64,000 nt of DNA from Catellatospora sichuanensis (lineage in GTDB: Bacteria; Actinomycetota; Actinomycetes; Mycobacteriales; Micromonosporaceae): assembly GCF_007483665.1 (NCBI RefSeq), contig NZ_VIQO01000046.1, positions 32,687-96,686 on the forward strand, read 5' to 3'. Positions 17,968-26,126 of this stretch are shown here, piece after piece. Every line of letters begins with the position of its first letter. Position 1 is the first letter of the stretch. The translations under genes and the position numbers were made by a program. The notes under the pieces were generated by a model. It saw only the letters and a program-made list of their open reading frames with translations, did no database searches and was not told where the DNA came from.

Positions 17968-18519
17968 TCACCTGGCGCAGAGGACCGCCTGCCGCTGTTT
18001 GGTGAGGCGGACGCTGTCAGCCGCGGCGTTGTCACCGTCGGTGAGGGCATAGCCGGCGCGTTCGTACCGCTTGATGTTGCTCGTGCTGCGGTGGCCGGTG
18101 AACAGTTCGTAGTACGCGGTTTCCGCGGGGGCCTGCTGTTCGGCGTATGCGAGAAGCCAGGAACCGATGCCGTTGCCGGCCTGGTCGGGAGCCACCATGA
18201 GGCGACCGATCAGCCACCCACTTCCGTGTTCCCGGGCGCGGACCGCTGCCACGAGGCGCCCGTTTCGGCGTACGCACCACTGCTGCCAGGTCGACATCGA
18301 TTCGCGCAGGTCGTCGAGTGTCTCCCGGAGCGGCGACAGGTCCAGGGTGTCGTTCGCGATGGCCTCCTGCACCCAGCAGCACCGCTGGAGCACGAGCAGC
18401 TCGGCCAGGTCGTCAGGCTGGGCGATGGCCAGCCTGAGCCCTTCGACCGGCCCGGACGTGCCGGTGGGAGCAGTGTCGGGTTCTGTGTGCAGGGACGCGT
18501 TCGATGCATTTGATGACAT
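17968..18519 (-). CDS. GNAT-family N-acetyltransferase
   Basis: A 183-residue acetyltransferase with the acetyl-CoA motif A segment LMVAPDQAGNGIGSWLL (about residues 107-123) and a C-terminal NIKRYERAGYA typical of motif B. The first 30 residues are Ser/Thr/Pro-rich and probably disordered; a downstream start is possible. Substrate unknown. It is convergent with the GH54 gene and divergent from a MerR remnant, and nothing nearby indicates its target. Confidence 0.82.
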   Translation of the reverse strand: MSSNASNASLHTEPDTAPTGTSGPVEGLRLAIAQPDDLAELLVLQRCCWVQEAIANDTLDLSPLRETLDDLRESMSTWQQWCVRRNGRLVAAVRAREHGSGWLIGRLMVAPDQAGNGIGSWLLAYAEQQAPAETAYYELFTGHRSTSNIKRYERAGYALTDGDNAAADSVRLTKQRQAVLCAR

Positions 18520-18540
18520 GTCACCGATCCTATGCGACGA

Positions 18541-18695
18541 TATGCGGCCGCCGCCAGGCGTCCCGCTACCTCAAGCCACTGGCCGAGGCGGCGGGGGAGA
18601 ACCTGCAGACACTGCGCCACTACGAACGCCGTGGCCTGTTGGCAGAATTGGCCCGCAGCCCCGGCGGGCACCGCCTCTACCCGGCCGAGATCGTG
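18541..18695 (+). pseudogene. MerR-family regulator remnant (N-terminal HTH only)
   Basis: Reading plus from about 18560 gives LAEAAGENLQTLRHYERRGLL then ARSPGGHRLYP, a clear MerR winged-helix N terminus (LRHYERRGLL is the family signature). After about residue 40 the similarity stops and the frame runs into the antisense of the beta-lactamase gene. There is no effector domain and no credible start. The first 35 bp repeat a segment found at 15923-15963. Confidence 0.65.
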
Positions 18696-18744
18696 TTCGT
18701 CGGATGGAGCACCACATGGGGCTTCGGTGTCGCTGCGATGCCGC

Positions 18745-19638
18745 TCAGGGCCGGAGCGCGGTGATGGCGGCTGCCGCGGCCTGTGCGATGAGCGCGTCGT
18801 CGTACTTGGCGTCCTGCTCATCGTGGCTGGACAGGATGGCCAGGACGATGGGGGCGCCGTCGGTGGGCCAGATGACGGCGATGTCGTTGCGGGTGCCGTA
18901 GGCGGCGGCTCCGGTCTTGTCGCCGACCTGCCATCCTGCGGGGACGCCGGCTCGGATGAGCTTGGCGCCGGTGGTGTTGCCGCGCAGCCAGTCGTTGAGC
19001 ACGGTGCGGTCGTCGTCGGCCAGGCCGTCGCCGAGGGTGTATGCGCGCAGATCGTCGACCAGGGCGCGGGGCGTGCTGGTGTCGCGGGTGTCACCGGGGG
19101 TGGCCTGGTTGAGTTCGGGCTCGCGGCGGGCGACGTCGGTGGTCTGGTCGCCGAGGCCGCGCAACGCCTTCTCGAAGCCGTCAGGGCCGCCGAGGTGGTC
19201 CAGCAGCAGGTTGCCGGCGGTGTTGTCGCTGTAACGCACGGCGGCATCGGCCAGGTCGCGCAGGCTCATGCCGGTCTGGACGTGCTTCTCGGTGACAGGG
19301 GAGTAGGTCACCAGGTCGGCATCGGTGTAATGGACGACGCGATCGAGCTGCTCAGCGGTGGTGGTGTCCAGGACCGCGGCGGCCGCGAGGGCCTTGAAGG
19401 TGGAGGCGTAGGCGAAGCGCTCGTCGGCGCGGTGTTCGACGGTGCGGCCGGTGCCGGTGTCGATCGCGTACACCCCCAGCCTGGCGTCGAACCGGGTCTC
19501 GAGGTCCGCGAATGCGGTGGCGGCCGAGGGCGCCGCAGCGCTGGGCGTCGGGGTGGCGGGGGTGTTGCTCGCGCAACCGCTGAGGACGAGGCAGGTGAGC
19601 GTGGCGGCCACAGCGGCCCGCCGCACAGAGATGATCAT
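18745..19638 (-). CDS. Class A beta-lactamase, lipoprotein
   Basis: A 297-residue complete class A enzyme. It has a lipobox LSGC (lipid-modified Cys22), the active-site STFK, YSDN (SDN loop), EPELN (Glu166 equivalent) and DKTGAA (KTG). All catalytic residues are present, so hydrolysis of penicillins or cephalosporins outside the membrane is expected. AGGAAAGG precedes ATG 19638. Divergently transcribed from a LysR-type gene, the usual ampR-like arrangement, so induction by cell-wall stress is plausible. Confidence 0.95.
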   Translation of the reverse strand: MIISVRRAAVAATLTCLVLSGCASNTPATPTPSAAAPSAATAFADLETRFDARLGVYAIDTGTGRTVEHRADERFAYASTFKALAAAAVLDTTTAEQLDRVVHYTDADLVTYSPVTEKHVQTGMSLRDLADAAVRYSDNTAGNLLLDHLGGPDGFEKALRGLGDQTTDVARREPELNQATPGDTRDTSTPRALVDDLRAYTLGDGLADDDRTVLNDWLRGNTTGAKLIRAGVPAGWQVGDKTGAAAYGTRNDIAVIWPTDGAPIVLAILSSHDEQDAKYDDALIAQAAAAAITALRP

Positions 19639-19790
19639 GTGGGTGCCTTTCCTCGGTACGTGTCCTGCGCCGATCCGGGGTACGCCGGACGCCTAAGCCG
19701 CCAGGTTCGGGCGGCCGACGTCCCCGGATCGACGCGGTGAGCCTCCCACCGCACGTCGAATGCGGGCAAAGACGAAAACGATCGGATCCA

Positions 19791-19815
19791 TGCTGTTGTT
19801 GCATAGGATGATGGT
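19791..19815 (+). promoter_or_regulatory. LysR-type T-N11-A box and leaderless-type promoter
   Basis: ATGC-N7-GCAT (19790-19804) contains a T-N11-A motif (T19791, A19803), and TAGGAT (19804-19809) is a plausible -10 lying 6 nt before the GTG start at 19816. This suggests a leaderless regulator mRNA and autoregulation in the divergent beta-lactamase gap. Confidence 0.45.
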
Positions 19816-20712
19816 GTGGATCTTGTAGCGGCCTGCCGTGCCTTCCTGGCGGTGAGCGGGCAGGGCAGCTTCACCGCGGGTGCGGCGATGGCGCGGATCC
19901 CGCAGTCGGTGGCCAGCAGGCGCGTCGCCGCGCTGGAGGAGCACCTGGGCGGTCGGGTGTTCGCGCGCTCGTCGCGGACGGTGCGGTTGACGCCGTTCGG
20001 GCGCGACATGCTGCCATGGGCCAGGCGGGTGGTCGACGCGGCCGACGCGATGGCGCTGGACGCGGCACGGGCCAGGCTGCGCCCGATGCGCCTGGCCGTG
20101 CCGGCGGTGTGCAGCACGCTCGCGCTCGCCAGGCTCGCCGCGGCGGGTCGCGACGAGCAGGTGCACCTGGATCTGCTCGCGGCGGGTCCGGTCGAGCGGG
20201 CGGAGCTGGTGCGGGCCGAGCAGGTCGGTGCGGCGCTGGTGGCCGTCCCGCCCGGCGGCGCCGCGTGGCAGGTGCCCGTCGGGGTGGCCATGGTCGCCGA
20301 GCCGAGCCGGTCGGCCGTGCACGTGGAGTCGCTGCGCGCCGGTAGGGTCGCGCGCGCCACGCGTCGGCGGCGGATCTGGGTGCAGCCAGAGGACGACGTG
20401 GCGCACGTGCGCGACGAGCTGACGCGCCTGGGCGCGGCGGTCGGGCTGCAGCCGGCACAGGTTGCGACCGCGGCATCGCTGGTGGCCGCGGCGTCAGAGG
20501 TATTGAGCTCCGACGATCTGCTGGCGTGTTCGCGTACGCAGTCGGCGGAGCTGGGTCTGCACTGGCGGCCGATCGGCGAGATCGACCTGCGCCGCGGCTA
20601 CGACCTTGCGGCAGGCAGCCGCGAGGACGCCGCGGCGGTGGGGCAGCTGCTGGAGGCCGAGATCGGTCGTTGCCTTGGTGTTGCCGACGGGCAGGGCAGG
20701 GGGCGGTCGTGA
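19816..20712 (+). CDS. LysR-family transcriptional regulator
   Basis: A 298-residue LTTR. The N-terminal winged helix reads FLAVSGQGSFTAGAAMARIPQ, SVASRRVAALEEHLGG and RSSRTVRLTPFG. A periplasmic-binding-like effector domain follows (about 90-295). It is divergent from the class A beta-lactamase and overlaps the downstream serine hydrolase by 4 bp (GTGA), so it probably controls both. GTG start at 19816. Confidence 0.9.
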   Translation: MDLVAACRAFLAVSGQGSFTAGAAMARIPQSVASRRVAALEEHLGGRVFARSSRTVRLTPFGRDMLPWARRVVDAADAMALDAARARLRPMRLAVPAVCSTLALARLAAAGRDEQVHLDLLAAGPVERAELVRAEQVGAALVAVPPGGAAWQVPVGVAMVAEPSRSAVHVESLRAGRVARATRRRRIWVQPEDDVAHVRDELTRLGAAVGLQPAQVATAASLVAAASEVLSSDDLLACSRTQSAELGLHWRPIGEIDLRRGYDLAAGSREDAAAVGQLLEAEIGRCLGVADGQGRGRS

Positions 20713-21620
20713 ACGACGCCGCGGTCGTGGCAGAAGCCCGAGCAGCCCTGCACGATGCGGGCTTGCGAGGTTCGTTCCTGGTGCGGGACCTGGACTCCGG
20801 GCAGGAGCTGGGCATCGAAGCGGACGTGGAGTGGCCGGTCGCGTCACTGGTGAAGGTGCCCATCGCGGTCGCGACGCTGGAGCGCGCCGCGCGCGGCGAG
20901 ATCGACCCGGCCGCGCCGGTCACCGTCCAGCCTGGACGGGTGAGCACACCAGGCCCGACGGGGCTGAGCAGGTTTCGGCACCCGGCGACGATCGCCGTCG
21001 AGGACCTGGCGTACCTGGCCGTGGCGGTGAGCGACAGCACCGCCGCCGACGCGCTGCTGGCGCTCACCCCGCCCGAGCAGGTCACCGCCGAGCTGCGCAG
21101 GCTGGGTCTGGTCGGCATCAGCGTGCGCTACCTGATGCGTGAACTGACCCGCACCCCCGCCGAACTTCTCGACCGGGGCCAGGCGCACGTCGCGCACTCG
21201 CTGGCCATCGCCGGTGCCACGCCGACCGGCGGTCACGCGGTGGCGCAACTGGACGTCGCCCGCGCCAACACCGGCTCGGCGCGCGCGTTCGTCGACCTGC
21301 TGCACGCGCTGTGGCGGCCCTCGACCGTGCACACCGCGGTCGCTGAGCGGGTACGGGAGCTGATGGGTGCCAGCGTGATGCGCCACCGTCTGGCGCCGGA
21401 CTTCAGCTCGGACGCCTCGGTGTGGTCGTCGAAGACGGGCAGCCTGCTCAATCTGCGCCACGAGATCGGCGTCGTCGAGCACGCCGACGGTCAGACCTTC
21501 GCCGTCGCGGCGCTCACCGAGTCCAGCGTCGCGGCCGCGGTGCAGCCCGAAGCCGAGGCGCTCATGGCGCACGTCGCCAGGATGCTGCGCGACCAGCTAC
21601 GCCGCTTCGACCGGTTATGA
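20709..21620 (+). CDS. Beta-lactamase-fold serine hydrolase
   Basis: A 303-residue class A-like hydrolase starting at GTG 20709, inside the LysR stop. The catalytic ASLVK (S-x-x-K), VSDS in place of SDN and SSKTGS (KTG) are visible. I see no clear Glu166-type E-x-x-L-N motif and no signal peptide, unlike the lipoprotein enzyme 1 kb upstream. It may therefore be a cytoplasmic esterase- or peptidase-like penicillin-interacting enzyme rather than a true lactamase. Operonic with the LysR gene. Confidence 0.8.
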   Translation: MNDAAVVAEARAALHDAGLRGSFLVRDLDSGQELGIEADVEWPVASLVKVPIAVATLERAARGEIDPAAPVTVQPGRVSTPGPTGLSRFRHPATIAVEDLAYLAVAVSDSTAADALLALTPPEQVTAELRRLGLVGISVRYLMRELTRTPAELLDRGQAHVAHSLAIAGATPTGGHAVAQLDVARANTGSARAFVDLLHALWRPSTVHTAVAERVRELMGASVMRHRLAPDFSSDASVWSSKTGSLLNLRHEIGVVEHADGQTFAVAALTESSVAAAVQPEAEALMAHVARMLRDQLRRFDRL

Positions 21621-21751
21621 CCGTGCCTTGCACGAGCGCGAAACTCCTGCAGGCCGCTTGATCCACCCGCGCGGATACCACCACCCCTCGGCGACGCCGA
21701 GCAGCGCGAGCGCGATCTGGATTGCGCCGCCGAGGATCAACGGGGCGTGCG

Positions 21752-21790
21752 CATCGGGCCCCGGGGAGGTCGCGTTCCCGGGGCCCGATG
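21752..21790. terminator. Bidirectional hairpin terminator
   Basis: CATCGGGCCCCGGG (21752-21765) pairs perfectly with CCCGGGGCCCGATG (21777-21790) around an 11-nt loop, between convergent stops at 21620 and 21797. Confidence 0.88.
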
Positions 21791-21796
21791 TCGCGC

Positions 21797-24700
21797 TCAC
21801 CGCAGGCCGTACGCCCGGATGATCTCCTGCTTGATGCTGTAGTCGGTGTCCATCTCGGCGCTCGCGCGGACGGAGATGAAGCCGCCCTTGCCGGCGGGCT
21901 TGAGGGTGCCCTTCCACCAGCCGTCGTCGTTCTTGGTCAGGGTGACCTTCGCCCACGTGGCGCCGTCGTCGTACGAGACGTCGAGGGTGACCGTGGTGAC
22001 CTTGCCGGGCAGCGTGCCGCCGTGGGACGGCACCGACCGGACCTCGATCCGCGCCGGCGCACCTGCCTTGACGTCACCGTGCAGGTCGGACTCCAGCCGG
22101 TAGTCCAGCTGCATCACCGAGAACGGCTCGCGGTAATCGGAGTCGACGGTGTCGGACATGAACGTCCACTCGGTGTGGGTGCGGGTCGACAGGCGGAAGA
22201 CGTCGGCGTCGCGTTCCGCGTCGAGGACGACGCGGTAGGGCAGGTTGCCCGCGGGCACCCGCTGCCACTGCACGTCCGCACCCCACACGTTGTCCCTGAG
22301 CAGCGTGTCGCCCTGGAACAGCTGCAGGTGGGTCGGGCTCTGACCCCACGGCAGGTTGCCGCCCTGCTGCATGACATCGCTGTAGGAGCTCCAGGTCTGC
22401 ACGTTCCAGGTCAGGTAGTCCCGCGCCCGCGAGGTGCGCACGCCGAACGTCTCGCTGAACGCCGGGCGGATCGCCGGGGCGAACCAGTCGACGCGTGTCG
22501 TGCTGCCGCTGCCGAACGTGTTGAAGCCGGACGTGACCGACCACGGCAGCGTGCCGGTGATGTTCTGCGTGTGCGACTCGACCCAGACCTGGCCGGGGGT
22601 GACCCACTCGGTTCTGGTGCCCGGATGCCATTCGCGCTCCAGGAAACCGAGGGAGGGGCTCAGTGTGACGTCGAAACGGTAGCCGCCACCGATGCTCGGG
22701 GCCGCGGCGTTGTAGTGCCGCGCCTCGATCTTGGCCAGGTCGCCGTGGCTCGGCGTGTAGACCAGGGGCCGGTCCGGCACCTGGCCGGGGTAGTCGCGGG
22801 TCAGGTCGTACACGAAACTCGTGTACTCGGTGCGCTTGGCGGTCAGCGTGAAGATGCCCAGCTTCGCCAGGGCGATGAGGACCTTGCCGGCGTCGCGGTG
22901 CACGGTGGCCACCGGGATCGGCGACTCACCGACGTGCTCGAGCAGGCCGCCGACCCCGTCGTTGACCACGATCAGGGCCTTGGCGCCGGCGGCGGCCGCG
23001 GCCGCGGTGCGCTCGGCCGGTGCTACCTCGTCGCTGCGCTCGATGACGACGATCCGGCCCCGGGCGTCGACCTTCTTGTAGTCGGCTGCGGCGCCCTTGC
23101 CCGCGTAGACCGCCCGGGCTGAGTCCGTGCCGCTGGCGGTCACGCTGCCGGATTGAACGATGGTATCGAAACGCAGCAGGCCGCCGAGCGCGCTCAGGCC
23201 GAGCAGGGGCTCGCCCTTACGCCAGCGGGTGGTCAGGGTGAACCGGTTCTGCGTCGTCGCCTCGGTCGGCGAGACGTACAGGTCGTCGTAGGCGGTCGGG
23301 ATCTGGTAGGCGTTGCGCAGTTCCATGCCGAGGCTGTCGACGATGCTCAGGTCGACCTTGCGCTGGCGGTCCTCGGCGCGCTGGGGCGCCCGCGTGTCCA
23401 GCAGCCGCGCCTTGCCGGCGTCCAGCACGATCTCGGCGGAGGTGTCCAGGACCGTCTCGGGGTCGACCAGGGTGGCCAGACCCGAGCGGTCGGGCTTCTC
23501 GCCGGGAACCTCGAGGTAGGCGAACGACGCATAGGTGCCGGGGGGCATGCGCAACGTGGCCGAACCGTCGACGTAAACCTGGTACGGCCAGTAGTCGCCG
23601 GTCTTGCTGAGCACGACCACGCCTGCGGCGGGGCTGCCGTCCTTGCCGAGCAGCTTGATGGTCAGGTCGTAGCGCTCGTCCTCCTTGACCATGCCGACCG
23701 AGGTGCGGGTCAGCGGCCGGCCGGTGGCCGCGTCGGTGCCGACCACGTAACCGGTGTGGCGGCCGGAGGCGGCGGTCCGCGGGTCACCGGTCACCGGGAC
23801 CGCGGCGGTGCCGCCGGCCGGGACGGTCACCGTTGACGCGCCCAGCGTGAACGGGCCGCCCGTGTTGGTCAGCGCCAGGTTCAGCGTCACGTCGGCCGCG
23901 CCGTGGTTGGTGAAGGTCAGATCCTTCATCACGGCGACGTCACCTGGCTCGTGCGGCCAGTTGTAGTTGCCGAAGAACAGCGAGCCGGTGCCGTCGACCG
24001 TGGTGCGCACGGCGGCGGCGACATCAAGGCGCCCGGTGCCCACCTCGTACGGCGAGTACCGGTCCGCCAGACCCTTCGACGTGCTCATCAGATGCTGCTT
24101 GAGCTGCGCACCGGTCCAGTCCGGGTGCTGCTGAGCCACGATCGCCGCGGCACCCGCCACATGCGGGGTCGCCATCGACGTGCCACTGATGGTCCGGTAC
24201 AGACCCTCACCGCCGTCGGTCATCTCCTGCGACCGCGCCGCCGTGATGTCCACCCCCGGCGCAGCGATGTCCGGCTTCATCCCACCCGAGTAGGCCAGCG
24301 GACCCGTGCTCGAGAAGTACGCCAGGTTGTCCTGCTTGTCCGTCGCCGCCACCGTCAATGCCGACGCCGCCGCACCCGGAGTCGAGATCGTCTCCGGACC
24401 TCCGTTACCCGCCGCGATCACGAACAGCGTCCCGTACTGCGCCGACAACGTATCCACCGTCTGCGACATCGGGTCACTGCCGTCCGAGGGCACCGAGTCG
24501 CCGAGGCTCATGTTGACGATGTCCGCGCCGGACTCCGCGGCCCACTGCATCCCCGCGATGATCCAGGAGTCCTGGCCGTAGCCCTCCGGACCGCCGAGCA
24601 CCTTACCCACGATCAGGTCGGCGTCGGGGGCGACACCCTTGAGCTCACCGCCGGACGCCGATCCGGTGCCGACGATGGTGCCCGCCACGTGCGTGCCGTG

Positions 24701-25555
24701 ACCGTTGACATCGGTGACCGCCTCACCCGGCACGAAACTGGCGGTGCCGTCGATCTGGTCCTTGAGATCCGGGTGGTTGACGTCGACCCCGGTGTCGAGC
24801 ACTGCGACCTTCACGCCCCTGCCGGTGAAACCGGCGGCCCACGCCTCGGGCGCGCCGACCAGCGGCACGCTCTCCTTCAGGTTGACCTTCACCCGCCCGT
24901 CGAGCCACAGCTTGGCCACACCCCCGCCCAGCGTCGCGCTGCCCTGGACCGCCACGGACCCCGGCGCGGCCGAGGAGGACGCGGCCGAGGGTGGCGCGAT
25001 CGTGCTCCAGAAGGTGCGGGCCTGCTTCTTCTCCGCGCTCAGCGCCGCACCGCCGATACCGGCCAGCCTGCGCACCAGCCTGCTGCCACGCGGCGCCTTC
25101 GGCTCCACCGCCGCCCGCGACTTCGCCGGGGTGTACGTCGCGATCAGCGGCACCCCACCGGACTTCGCATCGTCGTAACCCATCTCGATCAGATCGGTTA
25201 CGTTGAACAGCTCCCGGTCGAGCCGGTCCGCGGCGAGCAGACCCGCCGCCTCGTCCGGGATGACGTAGACGTCACCCTTGATCTGCTGGAGCCGCACTCC
25301 GCCGACGGCGTCGTCCGGCCGGTCGACATCGGCGGTCTGCTTGCCGTCGGCCATCGTGGTGACCGTGACGACATCGCCGGTGACCAGCGTGACCTTATGG
25401 GTCGCGGTGGCTTTCGCGGGCACGGCGGGACTGCTCGCCACGGCATGTGCGGGCGCCTGGACGACGGCGATGCTCGCCGCCAGCAGCGGCACCACGCCGG
25501 CCATCGAGATCAGCCGCCCGCGCCGGAAGGATGAACCTTGTGAGGGGAAGATCAT
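21797..25555 (-). CDS. Large secreted subtilisin-like (S8) serine protease
   Basis: A 1252-residue exported S8 peptidase: signal peptide to about residue 38, a prodomain (about 50-215; VTLVTGDVVTVTTMADG, ELFNVTDLIEMGYDD), then the catalytic domain with Asp in VAVLDTGVD, His in GHGTHVAGT, oxyanion Asn in IAAGNGG and Ser in SGTSMATPHVAG. A protease-associated-like region (about 860-940) and long beta-rich C-terminal modules follow, ending IIRAYGLR. The RBS before ATG 25555 is weak. It is divergent from a paralogue of the same layout at 26127; both end in nearly the same peptide, so they probably arose by duplication. Confidence 0.92.
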   Translation of the reverse strand: MIFPSQGSSFRRGRLISMAGVVPLLAASIAVVQAPAHAVASSPAVPAKATATHKVTLVTGDVVTVTTMADGKQTADVDRPDDAVGGVRLQQIKGDVYVIPDEAAGLLAADRLDRELFNVTDLIEMGYDDAKSGGVPLIATYTPAKSRAAVEPKAPRGSRLVRRLAGIGGAALSAEKKQARTFWSTIAPPSAASSSAAPGSVAVQGSATLGGGVAKLWLDGRVKVNLKESVPLVGAPEAWAAGFTGRGVKVAVLDTGVDVNHPDLKDQIDGTASFVPGEAVTDVNGHGTHVAGTIVGTGSASGGELKGVAPDADLIVGKVLGGPEGYGQDSWIIAGMQWAAESGADIVNMSLGDSVPSDGSDPMSQTVDTLSAQYGTLFVIAAGNGGPETISTPGAAASALTVAATDKQDNLAYFSSTGPLAYSGGMKPDIAAPGVDITAARSQEMTDGGEGLYRTISGTSMATPHVAGAAAIVAQQHPDWTGAQLKQHLMSTSKGLADRYSPYEVGTGRLDVAAAVRTTVDGTGSLFFGNYNWPHEPGDVAVMKDLTFTNHGAADVTLNLALTNTGGPFTLGASTVTVPAGGTAAVPVTGDPRTAASGRHTGYVVGTDAATGRPLTRTSVGMVKEDERYDLTIKLLGKDGSPAAGVVVLSKTGDYWPYQVYVDGSATLRMPPGTYASFAYLEVPGEKPDRSGLATLVDPETVLDTSAEIVLDAGKARLLDTRAPQRAEDRQRKVDLSIVDSLGMELRNAYQIPTAYDDLYVSPTEATTQNRFTLTTRWRKGEPLLGLSALGGLLRFDTIVQSGSVTASGTDSARAVYAGKGAAADYKKVDARGRIVVIERSDEVAPAERTAAAAAAGAKALIVVNDGVGGLLEHVGESPIPVATVHRDAGKVLIALAKLGIFTLTAKRTEYTSFVYDLTRDYPGQVPDRPLVYTPSHGDLAKIEARHYNAAAPSIGGGYRFDVTLSPSLGFLEREWHPGTRTEWVTPGQVWVESHTQNITGTLPWSVTSGFNTFGSGSTTRVDWFAPAIRPAFSETFGVRTSRARDYLTWNVQTWSSYSDVMQQGGNLPWGQSPTHLQLFQGDTLLRDNVWGADVQWQRVPAGNLPYRVVLDAERDADVFRLSTRTHTEWTFMSDTVDSDYREPFSVMQLDYRLESDLHGDVKAGAPARIEVRSVPSHGGTLPGKVTTVTLDVSYDDGATWAKVTLTKNDDGWWKGTLKPAGKGGFISVRASAEMDTDYSIKQEIIRAYGLR

Positions 25556-25627
25556 GAATAGGGTCTACCGGGCCGTGGCGCGCATGGTGAATAGTTGATG
25601 TTGGCGGGGTCGTGCCATGGCTGGATT

Positions 25628-25760
25628 CCGCCAACGACGCGGGCCGACCGCCTCAACCTGGACCTGGTGCACACGCTGGATGAGACGCCGCCGGGCTGGA
25701 CCGGCGAGACCGGCCGCATCACCGTCGACATGCTGCGCCGCCACCTGCCAACCGGCCACC
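25628..25760 (+). pseudogene. Remnant of a ferric-reductase/flavodoxin-reductase-type NAD domain
   Basis: Within the 571-bp gap between the two proteases, one plus frame reads DRLNLDLVHTLDET followed by PPGWTGETGRI and MLRRHLP. This is the characteristic middle of the C-terminal NAD-binding domain of ferredoxin-NADP reductase-like enzymes. No start, FAD domain or intact end is present, and the frame becomes Ser-rich nonsense afterwards. The rest of the gap holds nothing I recognise. Confidence 0.5.
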
Positions 25761-26115
25761 ATGGCTCGTCTGACACGGCGCGGGACCCGGCCGGGGCATG
25801 GCGTTGGCACCGGTCGTCCTCGGCGGCATCCACATCGTCCTCGCGGTCGGCGGCCCGCGCCGGCGCACACTGCACCACCTCGAGGACGTCTTGCATGACG
25901 CCGTTCCGGGAGCTGTCGTCATCTGGGACAGGGACACGCTGCAGCGGGAGGCCGACACCCGCCGCGGAGAGCCCACCGGCCATGACACCCCGGCCGGTCG
26001 CGTCGGCGTGAGTGACATTGGCGGGCTTCCGCCATGGCGCAGGCCCGCCCCCGTCGGGTGTAGATCATCATCGGTGCCTGTGGCACCTTGGGGCGGCCCA
26101 TCGGCGACTCCATAC

Positions 26116-26122
26116 AAAGGAG
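26116..26122 (+). promoter_or_regulatory. Strong ribosome binding site deciding the start at 26127
   Basis: AAAGGAG four bases before ATG 26127. It fixes the start 39 bp inside the longest open frame, directly ahead of a basic signal-peptide n-region (MIATRRN). Confidence 0.8.
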
Positions 26123-26126
26123 ACCA

